From Streptomyces sp. BK208 (GTDB lineage Bacteria; Actinomycetota; Actinomycetes; Streptomycetales; Streptomycetaceae), in contig NZ_SOAV01000008.1 in the NCBI RefSeq assembly GCF_004364245.1, forward strand, positions 310,001 to 374,000: a DNA stretch of 64,000 bases, given 5' to 3'. Numbering within the stretch: the stretch's first letter is position 1; each line of letters opens with the position of its first letter. Below, in pieces: positions 1 through 7,685 of the stretch. The translations under genes and the position numbers were made by a program. The notes beneath the pieces were generated by a model that searched no databases, was not told the origin of the DNA, and worked only from the letters and a program-made list of their open reading frames with translations.

Positions 1-517
1 GCATCAGCTCCACCACCCGCCCCAACTGCCACAGCACGACCATGTTCAGCGTGAGATGCAGGATCCCGAAGGCGCTTTCGAAGGGCGACTGGTGGAGGAA
101 GGCGCCGGTGAGCATCCGCTCCCACTCGCCCTGGGCGACCCCCTCCCCCCGCAGGGGCCCGGCGCTCAGGACCAGTCCGTCGCCGACCAGGGGCGTGCCG
201 TCCGGGCCGATCAGCCGCGAACCGACCATGGCGAACCGGTCCACGATCCCCGGTCGCACCACCTCCGCCAGGTACACCAGCACGTTCAGCGCGAACAGCA
301 CGTACGTCACGACGGGTGTCGCCGACATCCGGCCGCCGGCGATGGTCCGGGCCTGCCTGGCCGAACGCGCCCCCTCCTTCACGCACTCCGGGCACTGGTG
401 GCCGACGGCGGCCTCGCGCATGCAGTCCGGGCAGATGTACCGCTCGCAGCGGGTGCAGCGGACGTGGCACTCCACCGCGGGATGGCGCCAACAGGTGGGG
501 GTGGGCTCGGAATCCAC
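1..517 (-). CDS. Rhomboid family intramembrane serine protease, N-terminal part (cut by window start)
   Basis: The minus strand from a GTG at 517 reads an N-terminal cysteine/histidine-rich segment with several CxxC pairs (CTRC, CPDC, CPEC; B-box-like zinc ribbon), then a linker, a hydrophobic helix (about residues 66-82) and a rhomboid-type segment ending in HLTLN followed by MVVLWQLGR. The H-x3-N arrangement matches the conserved His/Asn of rhomboid helix 2. The catalytic Ser (GxSG) and His would lie downstream and are outside the window. Rhomboids cleave transmembrane substrates inside the membrane; the zinc-ribbon N-terminus is common in actinobacterial members. An AGGAG about 10 nt upstream supports the GTG start. 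The gene diverges from the vWA gene at 672. Confidence 0.85.
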   Translation of the reverse strand, partial: MDSEPTPTCWRHPAVECHVRCTRCERYICPDCMREAAVGHQCPECVKEGARSARQARTIAGGRMSATPVVTYVLFALNVLVYLAEVVRPGIVDRFAMVGSRLIGPDGTPLVGDGLVLSAGPLRGEGVAQGEWERMLTGAFLHQSPFESAFGILHLTLNMVVLWQLGRVVELM

Positions 518-671
518 GGGGCCGGCTCCTCGGGACGGGCGGACGGTGAGCCGGTGGGGACGGCGGCGAACAAAATAGCGAATGCCGGTGACCCGGCCGA
601 GCGGCGGGGTGCACCGTGCCGTAACCTCGGCACCCGCACGACGCACGGCAGGGGTGACCGGGGGAGTCCGC

Positions 672-1397
672 ATGGCCGCGATCAGTCTCACCAAGGTGCA
701 GGAGAGCGCACCCGCGCTGGTCGACCTGTACAAGACCGCCGGGGTGTCGCTCACCAAGCACGGCATGGACGGAACACGGGCGGCGGTCTACCTCGTCGTC
801 GACTACTCCGGCTCGATGAAGCCCTACTACAAGGACGGCAGCGTGCAGGCGCTCGCCGACCGCGTACTGAGCCTGTCCGCGCACCTCGATGACGACGGCA
901 CCGTGCCCGTGGTGTTCTTCTCCACCGACGTCGACGCCGTCACCGAGATCGCGCTCACCGACCACCAGGGGCGGATCGACCGGATCGTGTCCGGCCTCGG
1001 GCACATGGGCAGGACCAACTATCACGTGGCCATGGACGTTGTCGTCGACCACTACCTCGACAGCGGTGCCAGAGACCCTGCCTTCGTCGTCTTCCAGACC
1101 GACGGCGCCCCGACAAGTCGCCTCGCCGCCGAGCGGTACCTGTGCAAGGCGGCACCGCTGCCGCTGTTCTGGCAGTTCGTCGGCTTCGGCGACCCGGGCA
1201 GCCGCCAGTTCGACTACCTGCGGGGGCTCGACGAACTCGCGGTGCCCGGCAAACGCGTCGTCGACAACGCCGGGTTCTTCCACGTCGGCCGCGACCCGCG
1301 GAAGGTCACCGACGCCGACCTGTACGACCGGCTGGTGGGCGAATTCCCCCAGTGGCTGGCGGCCGCACGCGCTCAGGGCATCGTGCGGCCCGCCTGA
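672..1397 (+). CDS. vWA-domain protein, TerF/TerY-like
   Basis: This 241-residue protein is one von Willebrand factor A domain. The MIDAS motif is visible as DYSGSM near residue 48, and a later TNYHVAMD and FQTDGAP supply the usual Thr and Asp metal ligands. The N-terminus (MAAISLTKVQESAPALVDLYKTAG) and overall shape resemble the vWA region of TerF/TerY tellurium-resistance proteins, which are thought to be metal-dependent adaptor modules in stress complexes. No signal peptide or membrane segment is seen, so it is probably cytosolic. It has no Ter neighbours here, but TerD, a TerD fusion and TerC lie about 57-60 kb away. The ATG start gives the expected domain boundary. The TerF link is by similarity only. 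Confidence 0.8.
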   Translation: MAAISLTKVQESAPALVDLYKTAGVSLTKHGMDGTRAAVYLVVDYSGSMKPYYKDGSVQALADRVLSLSAHLDDDGTVPVVFFSTDVDAVTEIALTDHQGRIDRIVSGLGHMGRTNYHVAMDVVVDHYLDSGARDPAFVVFQTDGAPTSRLAAERYLCKAAPLPLFWQFVGFGDPGSRQFDYLRGLDELAVPGKRVVDNAGFFHVGRDPRKVTDADLYDRLVGEFPQWLAAARAQGIVRPA

Positions 1398-1417
1398 AGA
1401 AGACCCGGACGCGACGG

Positions 1418-2053
1418 TCAGTGCGTCAGGGAGAAGCCCAGCAGCACACCCGCCGACACCTCCACCGACCCCGGCGCCAGGTCACCGGCCGCACCACCGA
1501 GCGCCCGGCCGTGACCGTGGTACTGGACGGTGGACTCGGCGTCCACGTCCTGGATGTGCACCACGGGCCCCAGCCGCACCCCCGCCGCCTCCGTGTACAC
1601 CTCCGCCTTGCGCCGGGCGGCGGCCACCGCCCGGCGACGCGCCTCGTCCCGCAGCGCCGGCTTGTCGTGCACGTCGAACTCGACGTCGTCGATCCGGTGC
1701 GCACCCGCGTCGACCGCGTCCACGATCAACCGCTGGAGATCGTCCAGCGCCTCCGTCTCGACCGAGTACGACGCCGAGCAGCGGTATCCGAGGAACTTCT
1801 GCTCGGGCCCGTAACCGTCGTACTGGGAATTGAGCCTGAGCCGGGAACCCGAGACCGAGGCGTCCGGTATCCCGTGCGCGCGCAACGCCTCACGCAGCCG
1901 CGACACCGCCGCCCCCGCCTGCTGGAAGGCCCGCTCCGGGGACGGCTCCGTCATGTCCACCGCCAGCTTCACCCGCACCAGCTGCGGCGCCGTCCGCACA
2001 CTGCCCGCGCCGAACACACTGAGCCCCCAGGGCTCGCCGATCGTCTGTGTCAT
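1418..2053 (-). CDS. SIMPL (DUF541) domain protein
   Basis: This 211-residue protein fits the SIMPL/DUF541 family: an N-terminal strand pattern (WGLSVFGAGSVRTAPQ), a helix with AFQQAGAAVSRLREAL, then a central LNSQYDGYG..LGYRCSASY segment and a C-terminal helix rich in Arg/Ala (DEARRRAVAAARRKAEVY). Family members are usually periplasmic or membrane-associated and of unknown biochemical role; human SIMPL is a signalling protein. Unlike many homologues this one has no signal peptide, so it is probably cytoplasmic. It ends convergently with the vWA gene at 1397 and is followed upstream by the metalloprotease gene on the same strand. No strong ribosome binding site precedes the ATG. Confidence 0.8.
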   Translation of the reverse strand: MTQTIGEPWGLSVFGAGSVRTAPQLVRVKLAVDMTEPSPERAFQQAGAAVSRLREALRAHGIPDASVSGSRLRLNSQYDGYGPEQKFLGYRCSASYSVETEALDDLQRLIVDAVDAGAHRIDDVEFDVHDKPALRDEARRRAVAAARRKAEVYTEAAGVRLGPVVHIQDVDAESTVQYHGHGRALGGAAGDLAPGSVEVSAGVLLGFSLTH

Positions 2054-2095
2054 GCGCCGTATTGAAACAGCACACCGGCGCCCCGCGCCCCCCGA

Positions 2096-2995
2096 TCACG
2101 TATCGCACTCCAGCACCGTCCGGCACAGCCCGCACCGCGCCCGTACCCGCCCCCGCACCGGCACCCCGATCCGCTGGTGACAGGTCGGACAGTCGAACGC
2201 CACCCGCAGCTGCCCCGGTGCCCCGGCCGTGAAGGCGTACGGCACACCGTCCGCCGCCGCGCCCCGGGCCCCCGCGTCCTGCGCGTGCCGGCGGTCCCGC
2301 GCGTAACGGCGCCGGCCCGCCCAGCCCGCCGCGGTGAGCGGCGGCTGCTGCCCGTCCCGGCGCGCCCGGGCCAGACCCCTGCCGTACGCCGTGTACGCCT
2401 GCGGACTCGTGAACCACACCGACGGATCCTCACCGAACAGCAGCGCCCGCTTGGCCAGCACGTACCCGAACTCCTCCGGCGTCAGATACCCCAGCTTCTG
2501 CGAGGACGCCGCGTCCTCCCGGTAGGCGTCCAGGAGCAGCCAGCCGGCGCCCAGGTACGTCGTCGCCGTGTCGGTGAGGATCTCGTTGGCCCGGGTGCCG
2601 GGGAAGGCCAGGTCGAGACGGTGCAGATACACGTGCATCACCTCGTGCGCCAAGGCCGCGCCGATGTCCCGGCGATGCGTGCGGAAACGGTCGTTCAGCT
2701 CGACGAAGTACTCCGGACCCGCCGTCAGCTCCACGTTCGCCGCGTGCGTCATCTCCCGGAACGAGACGATCATGCGGGCGTCCGGCAGCCGGTAGTGCCG
2801 CACCAGCTCACGCGCCACCCGCTGCGTCCCCAGATACAGGTCGTCCGTGTCGCAGAACGCCACGTCCACCGGCGCCACACTGGCCGAGAACGTCCGCACG
2901 GTGTCGTACGACAGCCGCCGGTACAGCGCCGTCACCGCCTCCCGCACCGTCTCCAGGTGCGGGAACCCGTGCTCGACCGGTCCGCCGTTCGCCAC
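2096..2995 (-). CDS. Putative zinc metalloprotease with C-terminal zinc ribbon
   Basis: This 299-residue protein carries HEVMH at residues 117-121, a classical HExxH zinc-binding and catalytic motif, followed by TRANEILTDTATTYLG, where the Glu could be the third zinc ligand. The last 40 residues contain CPTC and CGLC, which look like a four-cysteine zinc ribbon. There is no signal peptide or membrane helix, so a cytosolic enzyme is likely. The substrate is unknown. The gene starts with GTG behind GGGGGT and diverges from the chorismate mutase gene at 3123. I do not recognise a named family; the protease call rests on the motif. Confidence 0.7.
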   Translation of the reverse strand: MANGGPVEHGFPHLETVREAVTALYRRLSYDTVRTFSASVAPVDVAFCDTDDLYLGTQRVARELVRHYRLPDARMIVSFREMTHAANVELTAGPEYFVELNDRFRTHRRDIGAALAHEVMHVYLHRLDLAFPGTRANEILTDTATTYLGAGWLLLDAYREDAASSQKLGYLTPEEFGYVLAKRALLFGEDPSVWFTSPQAYTAYGRGLARARRDGQQPPLTAAGWAGRRRYARDRRHAQDAGARGAAADGVPYAFTAGAPGQLRVAFDCPTCHQRIGVPVRGRVRARCGLCRTVLECDT

Positions 2996-3122
2996 GCCCT
3001 ACCCCCAAGACGCCTGCACCCTGCTCCCTGCCCCCACTGTACGAGCCGCACGAGGACCGCAGCGCGTTCAGCGCCTGAGACGGTCTGCGCCCGACCGGCC
3101 ACCGCCCTTAAGGTGTGCGCCC

Positions 3123-3473
3123 ATGACCACCAGCAACACCGGCACCGGTGCCGTCGAACCCGCCGCCCGCGAGGAACTGGCCCGGCTGCGGGACAGCATC
3201 GACAACATCGACGCGGCCGTCGTCCACATGCTCGCCGAGCGCTTCAAGTGCACCCAGCGGGTCGGCCACCTCAAGGCCCGCCACCGGCTGCCGCCCGCCG
3301 ACCCGGCCCGGGAGGCCCAGCAGATCGCCCGGCTCCGCGCCCTCGCCGAAAGCGCCAAGCTCGACCCGGCGTTCGCCGAGAAGTTCCTGAACTTCATCGT
3401 CGCCGAGGTGATCCACCACCACGAACGCATCGCGGAGGACAACGGCGCCGCCACCGCACCCGCCTCCGACTGA
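3123..3473 (+). CDS. Chorismate mutase, AroQ class
   Basis: This 116-residue all-helical protein matches the monofunctional AroQ chorismate mutase fold: helix 1 with LARLRDSIDNIDAAVVHMLAERF, the basic patch RVGHLKARH, then REAQQIARLRALAES and a final helix ending FLNFIVAEVIHHHERI. The enzyme converts chorismate to prephenate at the branch to phenylalanine and tyrosine. The Arg and Lys residues in the first helix and the RVGHLK segment correspond to substrate-binding positions of the family. The length is typical of the short cytosolic form and no export signal is present. ATG at 3123 directly precedes the conserved part. It lies upstream of pepN with a repeat and a hairpin between them. Confidence 0.88.
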   Translation: MTTSNTGTGAVEPAAREELARLRDSIDNIDAAVVHMLAERFKCTQRVGHLKARHRLPPADPAREAQQIARLRALAESAKLDPAFAEKFLNFIVAEVIHHHERIAEDNGAATAPASD

Positions 3474-3474
3474 A

Positions 3475-3512
3475 CGACCGAGCGACCGAGCGACCGAGCG
3501 ACTCAGCGACCG
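3475..3512 (+). repeat. 8-bp tandem repeat after chorismate mutase
   Basis: The octamer CGACCGAG occurs at 3475-3482, 3483-3490 and 3491-3498, then as a one-step variant (CGACTCAG) at 3499-3506 and a partial copy. It starts one base after the chorismate mutase stop codon. It is probably a slippage product with no coding role. Confidence 0.75.
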
Positions 3513-3521
3513 GGACGGACC

Positions 3522-3543
3522 GCGCCCCCGCCCACGGGGGCGC
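3522..3543 (+). terminator. Hairpin, probable terminator of the chorismate mutase gene
   Basis: GCGCCCCC at 3522-3529 pairs perfectly with GGGGGCGC at 3536-3543 around a 6-nt loop. There is no T tract, which is usual for Streptomyces hairpin terminators. It sits about 50 nt after the chorismate mutase stop and before pepN. Confidence 0.45.
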
Positions 3544-3664
3544 ACGCCGGGCAGCACGCCGCCGGCCCGGCCACGGGCCCGACGACCGGCGCGGCGGGCC
3601 GGACAAACCGTGCGTACCGAACCGCGCCTGTGCCCTGCCCACCCCATCAGGCAGCATGTCGTGC

Positions 3665-6163
3665 ATGTCCGTACTGACGCGCGACGAAGCGCAGACCCGC
3701 TCCCGGCTCCTCGACGTCCACCACTACACGATCGACCTCGATCTCACCCGTGGGGACGACACCTTCGACTCCCGCACCGTCATCCGGTTCACCGTCCGCG
3801 GCGACACGGACACCGCGGACACCTTCGTCGAGGTCAAGCCCGCCGAACTGCGCACCGCCACCCTGGACGGACATCCCCTCGACCCGGCCGCCCTCGACGA
3901 GAACCGGCTGCCCCTGAAGGACCTCACCCCCGGCGAGCACGAACTGCGCGTCGAGGCCGCCATGCGCTACTCCCGCACCGGCGAGGGCATGCACCGCTTC
4001 ACCGACCCCACCGACGGCGAGACCTACGTCTACACCCAGCTCTTCCTCGACGACGTCCAGCGCGTCTACGCCGCCTTCGACCAGCCCGACCTCAAGGCCG
4101 TCTTCGACCTCACCGTCACCGCCCCCGACAGCTGGACCGTCCTCGCCAACGGCATCACCGAACACACCGGCGACGGCCACTGGAAGGCCGCTACCACCCC
4201 CCGCATCTCCACCTACCTCGTCGCCGTCGCCGCCGGCCCCTGGCACTCCGTGCGCACCGAACACCGCGGCCTGCCCTTCGGCATCCACTGCCGCCGCTCC
4301 CTCGCCCCCCACCTCGACGCCGACGCCGACGAGATCCTCGACGTCACCCGCGCCTGCTTCGACCGCTACCACGAGAAGTTCACCGAGCCCTACCCCTTCG
4401 ACTCCTACGACCAGGCGTTCGTCCCCGAGTTCAACGCCGGAGCCATGGAGAACCCCGGCCTCGTCACCTTCCGCGACGAGTTCGTCTTCCGCTCCGCCGT
4501 CACCGACACCCAGCGCCAGACCCGCGCCATGGTCATCGCCCACGAAATGGCCCACATGTGGTTCGGCGACCTCGTCACCCTGCGCTGGTGGGACGACATC
4601 TGGCTGAACGAGTCCTTCGCCGAGTACATGGGCTACCAGACCACCGCCGAGGCCACCCGCTTCACCGACACCTGGACCGACTTCGGCGTCACCCGCAAAC
4701 CCTGGGGCTACGACGCCGACCAGCGCCCCTCCACCCACCCCGTCGCCCCCGAGGACGTGCGGGACACCGCCTCCGCCCTCCTCAACTTCGACGGCATCTC
4801 CTACGCCAAGGGCGCCTCCGCCCTGCGCCAGCTCGTCACCTGGCTCGGCGAGAAGGACTTCCTGGCCGGCATCAACATCCACTTCGAACGGCACAAGTTC
4901 GCCAACGCCTCCCTCGCCGACTTCATCGACTCCCTCGCCGCCGCCACCGACCGCGACGTCCACGCCTGGGCCGACGCCTGGCTGCGCACCACCGGCGTCG
5001 ACACCCTCACCCCCGACGTCACCGGCGACAACGGCAGCCGCTCCCTCCACGTCGCACGCAAGGGCGAACGGCCCCACCGGATCGCCGTCGGCCTCTACGA
5101 CCGCGACCTCACCGACGAGGGCCGGCTCACCCTGCGCACCCGCCTCGACCTCGACCTCCCCCAGAGCGAACCCCGGCCCATCGGCAAACTCCCCGCCCTG
5201 GTCGTCCTCAACGACGGCGACCTCTCCTACGCCAAGATCCGCTTCGACGCCGACTCCTTCCGCACCCTGAGCGAAGGCCTCTCCGGCCTGCCCGACCCGC
5301 TCACCCGGGCCGTCGCCTGGAACGCCCTCAGGGACGCCGTCCGCGACGGCGAACTCCCCGCCGCCGCCTACCTCGGCATCGCCCGCACCCACCTCCCGCA
5401 CGAGACCGACCTCGCACTCGTCGACGGCGTCCTCGCCTTCGCCGCCGGCCAGGTCGCCGACCGCTACGTCACCCCCGCCCAGCGGCCCGCCGCCCTGACC
5501 ACCCTCGCCGAACTCTGCCGCGACCTCATGCGCCGCACCGAGGACGGCGACCACCCCGGCCTGCGCCTGATCGCCGTACGCCACCGCATCGCCACCGCCG
5601 CCCACCCCGACACCATCGCCGCCTGGCTCGCCGACGGCACCGTGCCCGGCGGCCCCGAACTCGACCCCGAACTGCGCTGGCGCATCCTCACCCGGCTCGC
5701 CGTCCTCGGCGCCACCGACGAGGCCGCCATCGCCGCCGAACTGGACGACGACCCGAGCGCCACCGGCCAGGAAGGCGCCGCCCGCTGCCGCGCGGCCCTG
5801 CCCGACGCCGAGGCCAAGGCCCGCGCCTGGGAGGCCATGTTCGCCACCGACGACCTCTCCAACTACCTGTTCACCGCCACCGCCCAAGGCTTCTGGCAGC
5901 CCGAGCAGGCCGACCTCGTGGCCGGTTACGTCCCGCGCTACTACACCGAGGCCGTCGCCCTCGCCGCCCGCCGCGGCCCCGCCATCGCCGAGGCCGCGGG
6001 ACGCTGGGCCTTCCCCGCCCACGCCGTCGACGCCGACACCCTCCGCCTCGGCCTGGAATGCCTCGCCGGCGCCGACCCCCTCCCCGCCCTGCGCCGCAAA
6101 CTCACCGACCAGCTCGACGACCTCGCCCGCGCACTGCGGGTACGGGAGGCGCACACGGACTGA
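3665..6163 (+). CDS. pepN: Aminopeptidase N, M1 family
   Basis: This 832-residue protein shows the M1 metallopeptidase hallmarks: GAMEN (in the segment NAGAMENPGLVTF), which holds the free N-terminus of the substrate, and HEMAH followed 18 residues later by NESFAEY, giving the zinc ligands His, His and Glu with the catalytic Glu. The C-terminal half is the helical ERAP1-like domain. It removes N-terminal residues from peptides in the cytosol; there is no signal peptide. Two in-frame ATGs lie 9 bp apart, at 3656 and 3665; the downstream one gives the family-typical start MSVLTRDEAQ, although the weak AGG is better spaced for the upstream one. A strong hairpin follows the stop codon. Confidence 0.93.
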   Translation: MSVLTRDEAQTRSRLLDVHHYTIDLDLTRGDDTFDSRTVIRFTVRGDTDTADTFVEVKPAELRTATLDGHPLDPAALDENRLPLKDLTPGEHELRVEAAMRYSRTGEGMHRFTDPTDGETYVYTQLFLDDVQRVYAAFDQPDLKAVFDLTVTAPDSWTVLANGITEHTGDGHWKAATTPRISTYLVAVAAGPWHSVRTEHRGLPFGIHCRRSLAPHLDADADEILDVTRACFDRYHEKFTEPYPFDSYDQAFVPEFNAGAMENPGLVTFRDEFVFRSAVTDTQRQTRAMVIAHEMAHMWFGDLVTLRWWDDIWLNESFAEYMGYQTTAEATRFTDTWTDFGVTRKPWGYDADQRPSTHPVAPEDVRDTASALLNFDGISYAKGASALRQLVTWLGEKDFLAGINIHFERHKFANASLADFIDSLAAATDRDVHAWADAWLRTTGVDTLTPDVTGDNGSRSLHVARKGERPHRIAVGLYDRDLTDEGRLTLRTRLDLDLPQSEPRPIGKLPALVVLNDGDLSYAKIRFDADSFRTLSEGLSGLPDPLTRAVAWNALRDAVRDGELPAAAYLGIARTHLPHETDLALVDGVLAFAAGQVADRYVTPAQRPAALTTLAELCRDLMRRTEDGDHPGLRLIAVRHRIATAAHPDTIAAWLADGTVPGGPELDPELRWRILTRLAVLGATDEAAIAAELDDDPSATGQEGAARCRAALPDAEAKARAWEAMFATDDLSNYLFTATAQGFWQPEQADLVAGYVPRYYTEAVALAARRGPAIAEAAGRWAFPAHAVDADTLRLGLECLAGADPLPALRRKLTDQLDDLARALRVREAHTD

Positions 6164-6172
6164 CCCCGGCCC

Positions 6173-6204
6173 CGGCCGGTCCCCGGGGCACGGGGGACCG
6201 GCCG
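6173..6204 (+). terminator. Strong hairpin terminator after pepN
   Basis: CGGCCGGTCCCC at 6173-6184 pairs over 12 bp with GGGGACCGGCCG at 6193-6204 around an 8-nt loop, starting 10 nt after the pepN stop. It separates pepN from the decarboxylase/hydroxylase pair. Confidence 0.7.
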
Positions 6205-6326
6205 CCACCCGGCACGGGAAGCCCACCGGGATACCCCTTTCGGGTTGCGCTCACTGAGCTGTCCGGGCGAACACCCGCCCCGGCGTACAAGCTGGAACCC
6301 CAGTCCCCGTGCCCCAAGGACGGCTC

Positions 6327-7685
6327 ATGGGCATGCCGCCCCTCGCCTCGGGCCCGCACGGCACCGACGCCCTGCGGCCCCTGATCGACACCGTGCTCGA
6401 CGCCCTGCGCACCGGCACCACCGCACGCGGCGGACCCCTGCCCGCGGGCGGCCCCGACGCCGTCGCCGCCCGGATGGCCGACGCGGCCGGCGACATCCTG
6501 CCCGACCGCGGCGACCCCGACGCACTCCGCGTCCTGGTCACCGCCCTCGCCGAAGGCGCCGCCGACCCCGCCCACCCCCTGTGCACCGCCCACCTGCACG
6601 CCCCGCCCCTCGCCGTCGCGGCCGCCGCCGACCTCGCCGCGAGCATCCTCAACCCCTCCCTCGACTCCTGGGACCAGGCACCCGCCGCCACCGCACTGGA
6701 AACCCTCGTCACCCGCGCCCTCGCCCGGGAGACCGGCGCCACCGACGCCCTCGTCACCACCGGCGGCACCGAGTCCAACCAGCTCGCCCTCCTGCTCGCC
6801 CGCGAGAGACACGGCCCCGGCCTGCGACTGGTCCACGGCGAGAACGCCCACCACTCCCTGCCCCGCGCCGCCCGGCTCCTCGGCCTGCCCGACCCCGTCG
6901 CCGTCCCCGCCCCCGCCGGCACCCTCGACCCCGCCGCCCTCGACGAGGCCCTCACCCGCATCCCCGGCCCGCACCTCGTCGCCGCCACCGCCGGCACCAC
7001 CGACGCCGGACTCATCGACCCGCTGCCCGACATCGCCGACCGCTGCGCCGCCCACGCCGCCCGCCTCCACATCGACGCCTCCTACGGCGGCGGCCTCCTC
7101 TTCAGCGACCGGCACCGCGCACGACTCACGGGACTGGAAGCCGCCGACACCGTCGCCCTGGACCTGCACAAACTCGGCTGGCAGCCCATCCCCGCCGGAC
7201 TCCTCACCGTCACCGACCAGGACGACCTCGCCGCCCTCCACCACCACGCCCCCTACCTCAACGCCGACGACGACACCGACGCCGGCCTGCCCGACCTCCT
7301 CCACCGCTCCCCGCGCACCAGCCGCCGCCCCGACATCCTCAAAGCCGCCGTCACCCTCAAGACCCTCGGCCGCACCGGCCTGGGAGCCCTCGTCGACCAG
7401 GTCTGCACCCTCGCCCAGGACTTCGCCCGGCTCGTCGACACCCACCCCGGGTTCCACCTGCACGCACCGCCCACCATCAGCACGGTCCTCTTCCGGCCCG
7501 CAGGCGCCACCGACGACGCCGTCGCCGCCGTACGCCGCACCCTGCTCACCACCGGCCGCGCCGTCCTCGGCCGTGCCCGCGCCGACGGCCGCCTCTGGCT
7601 CAAGGCCACCCTCCTCAACCCCCACACCCGACCGGACGACCTCACCGCACTCCTGACACTCGTGGAAGGACACGCCCCCCGATGA
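6327..7685 (+). CDS. PLP-dependent group II decarboxylase, DesA-like (lysine or diaminobutyrate type)
   Basis: This 452-residue protein belongs to the group II PLP decarboxylases. Visible landmarks are NPSLDSWDQ, GGTESNQLALLLAR (PLP phosphate-binding region), the NAHHS histidine that stacks on the cofactor, ATAGTTDAG, HIDASYGGG with the Asp that binds the PLP nitrogen, and LDLHKLGWQP with the Schiff-base lysine. The pattern is that of DesA, which decarboxylates lysine to cadaverine in desferrioxamine synthesis, and of diaminobutyrate decarboxylases; substrate cannot be fixed from sequence. ATG at 6327 has AAGGA 7 nt upstream; a GTG at 6309 in the same frame lacks this. The stop overlaps the next gene's ATG (ATGA), implying translational coupling. 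I see no iron-box operator upstream. Confidence 0.85.
   Translation: MGMPPLASGPHGTDALRPLIDTVLDALRTGTTARGGPLPAGGPDAVAARMADAAGDILPDRGDPDALRVLVTALAEGAADPAHPLCTAHLHAPPLAVAAAADLAASILNPSLDSWDQAPAATALETLVTRALARETGATDALVTTGGTESNQLALLLARERHGPGLRLVHGENAHHSLPRAARLLGLPDPVAVPAPAGTLDPAALDEALTRIPGPHLVAATAGTTDAGLIDPLPDIADRCAAHAARLHIDASYGGGLLFSDRHRARLTGLEAADTVALDLHKLGWQPIPAGLLTVTDQDDLAALHHHAPYLNADDDTDAGLPDLLHRSPRTSRRPDILKAAVTLKTLGRTGLGALVDQVCTLAQDFARLVDTHPGFHLHAPPTISTVLFRPAGATDDAVAAVRRTLLTTGRAVLGRARADGRLWLKATLLNPHTRPDDLTALLTLVEGHAPR

Noticed and set aside
3647..6226. Very long minus-strand open frame opposite pepN (859 residues, Gly/Val/Glu-rich)
   Set aside because: It is the antisense shadow typical of GC-rich genes; the composition is low-complexity and the plus strand encodes a complete M1 aminopeptidase.
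6205..6326. Iron box (DmdR/IdeR-type operator) before the DesA-like gene
   Set aside because: No sequence resembling the TTAGGTTAGGCTAACCTAA-type palindrome is present in the upstream region.
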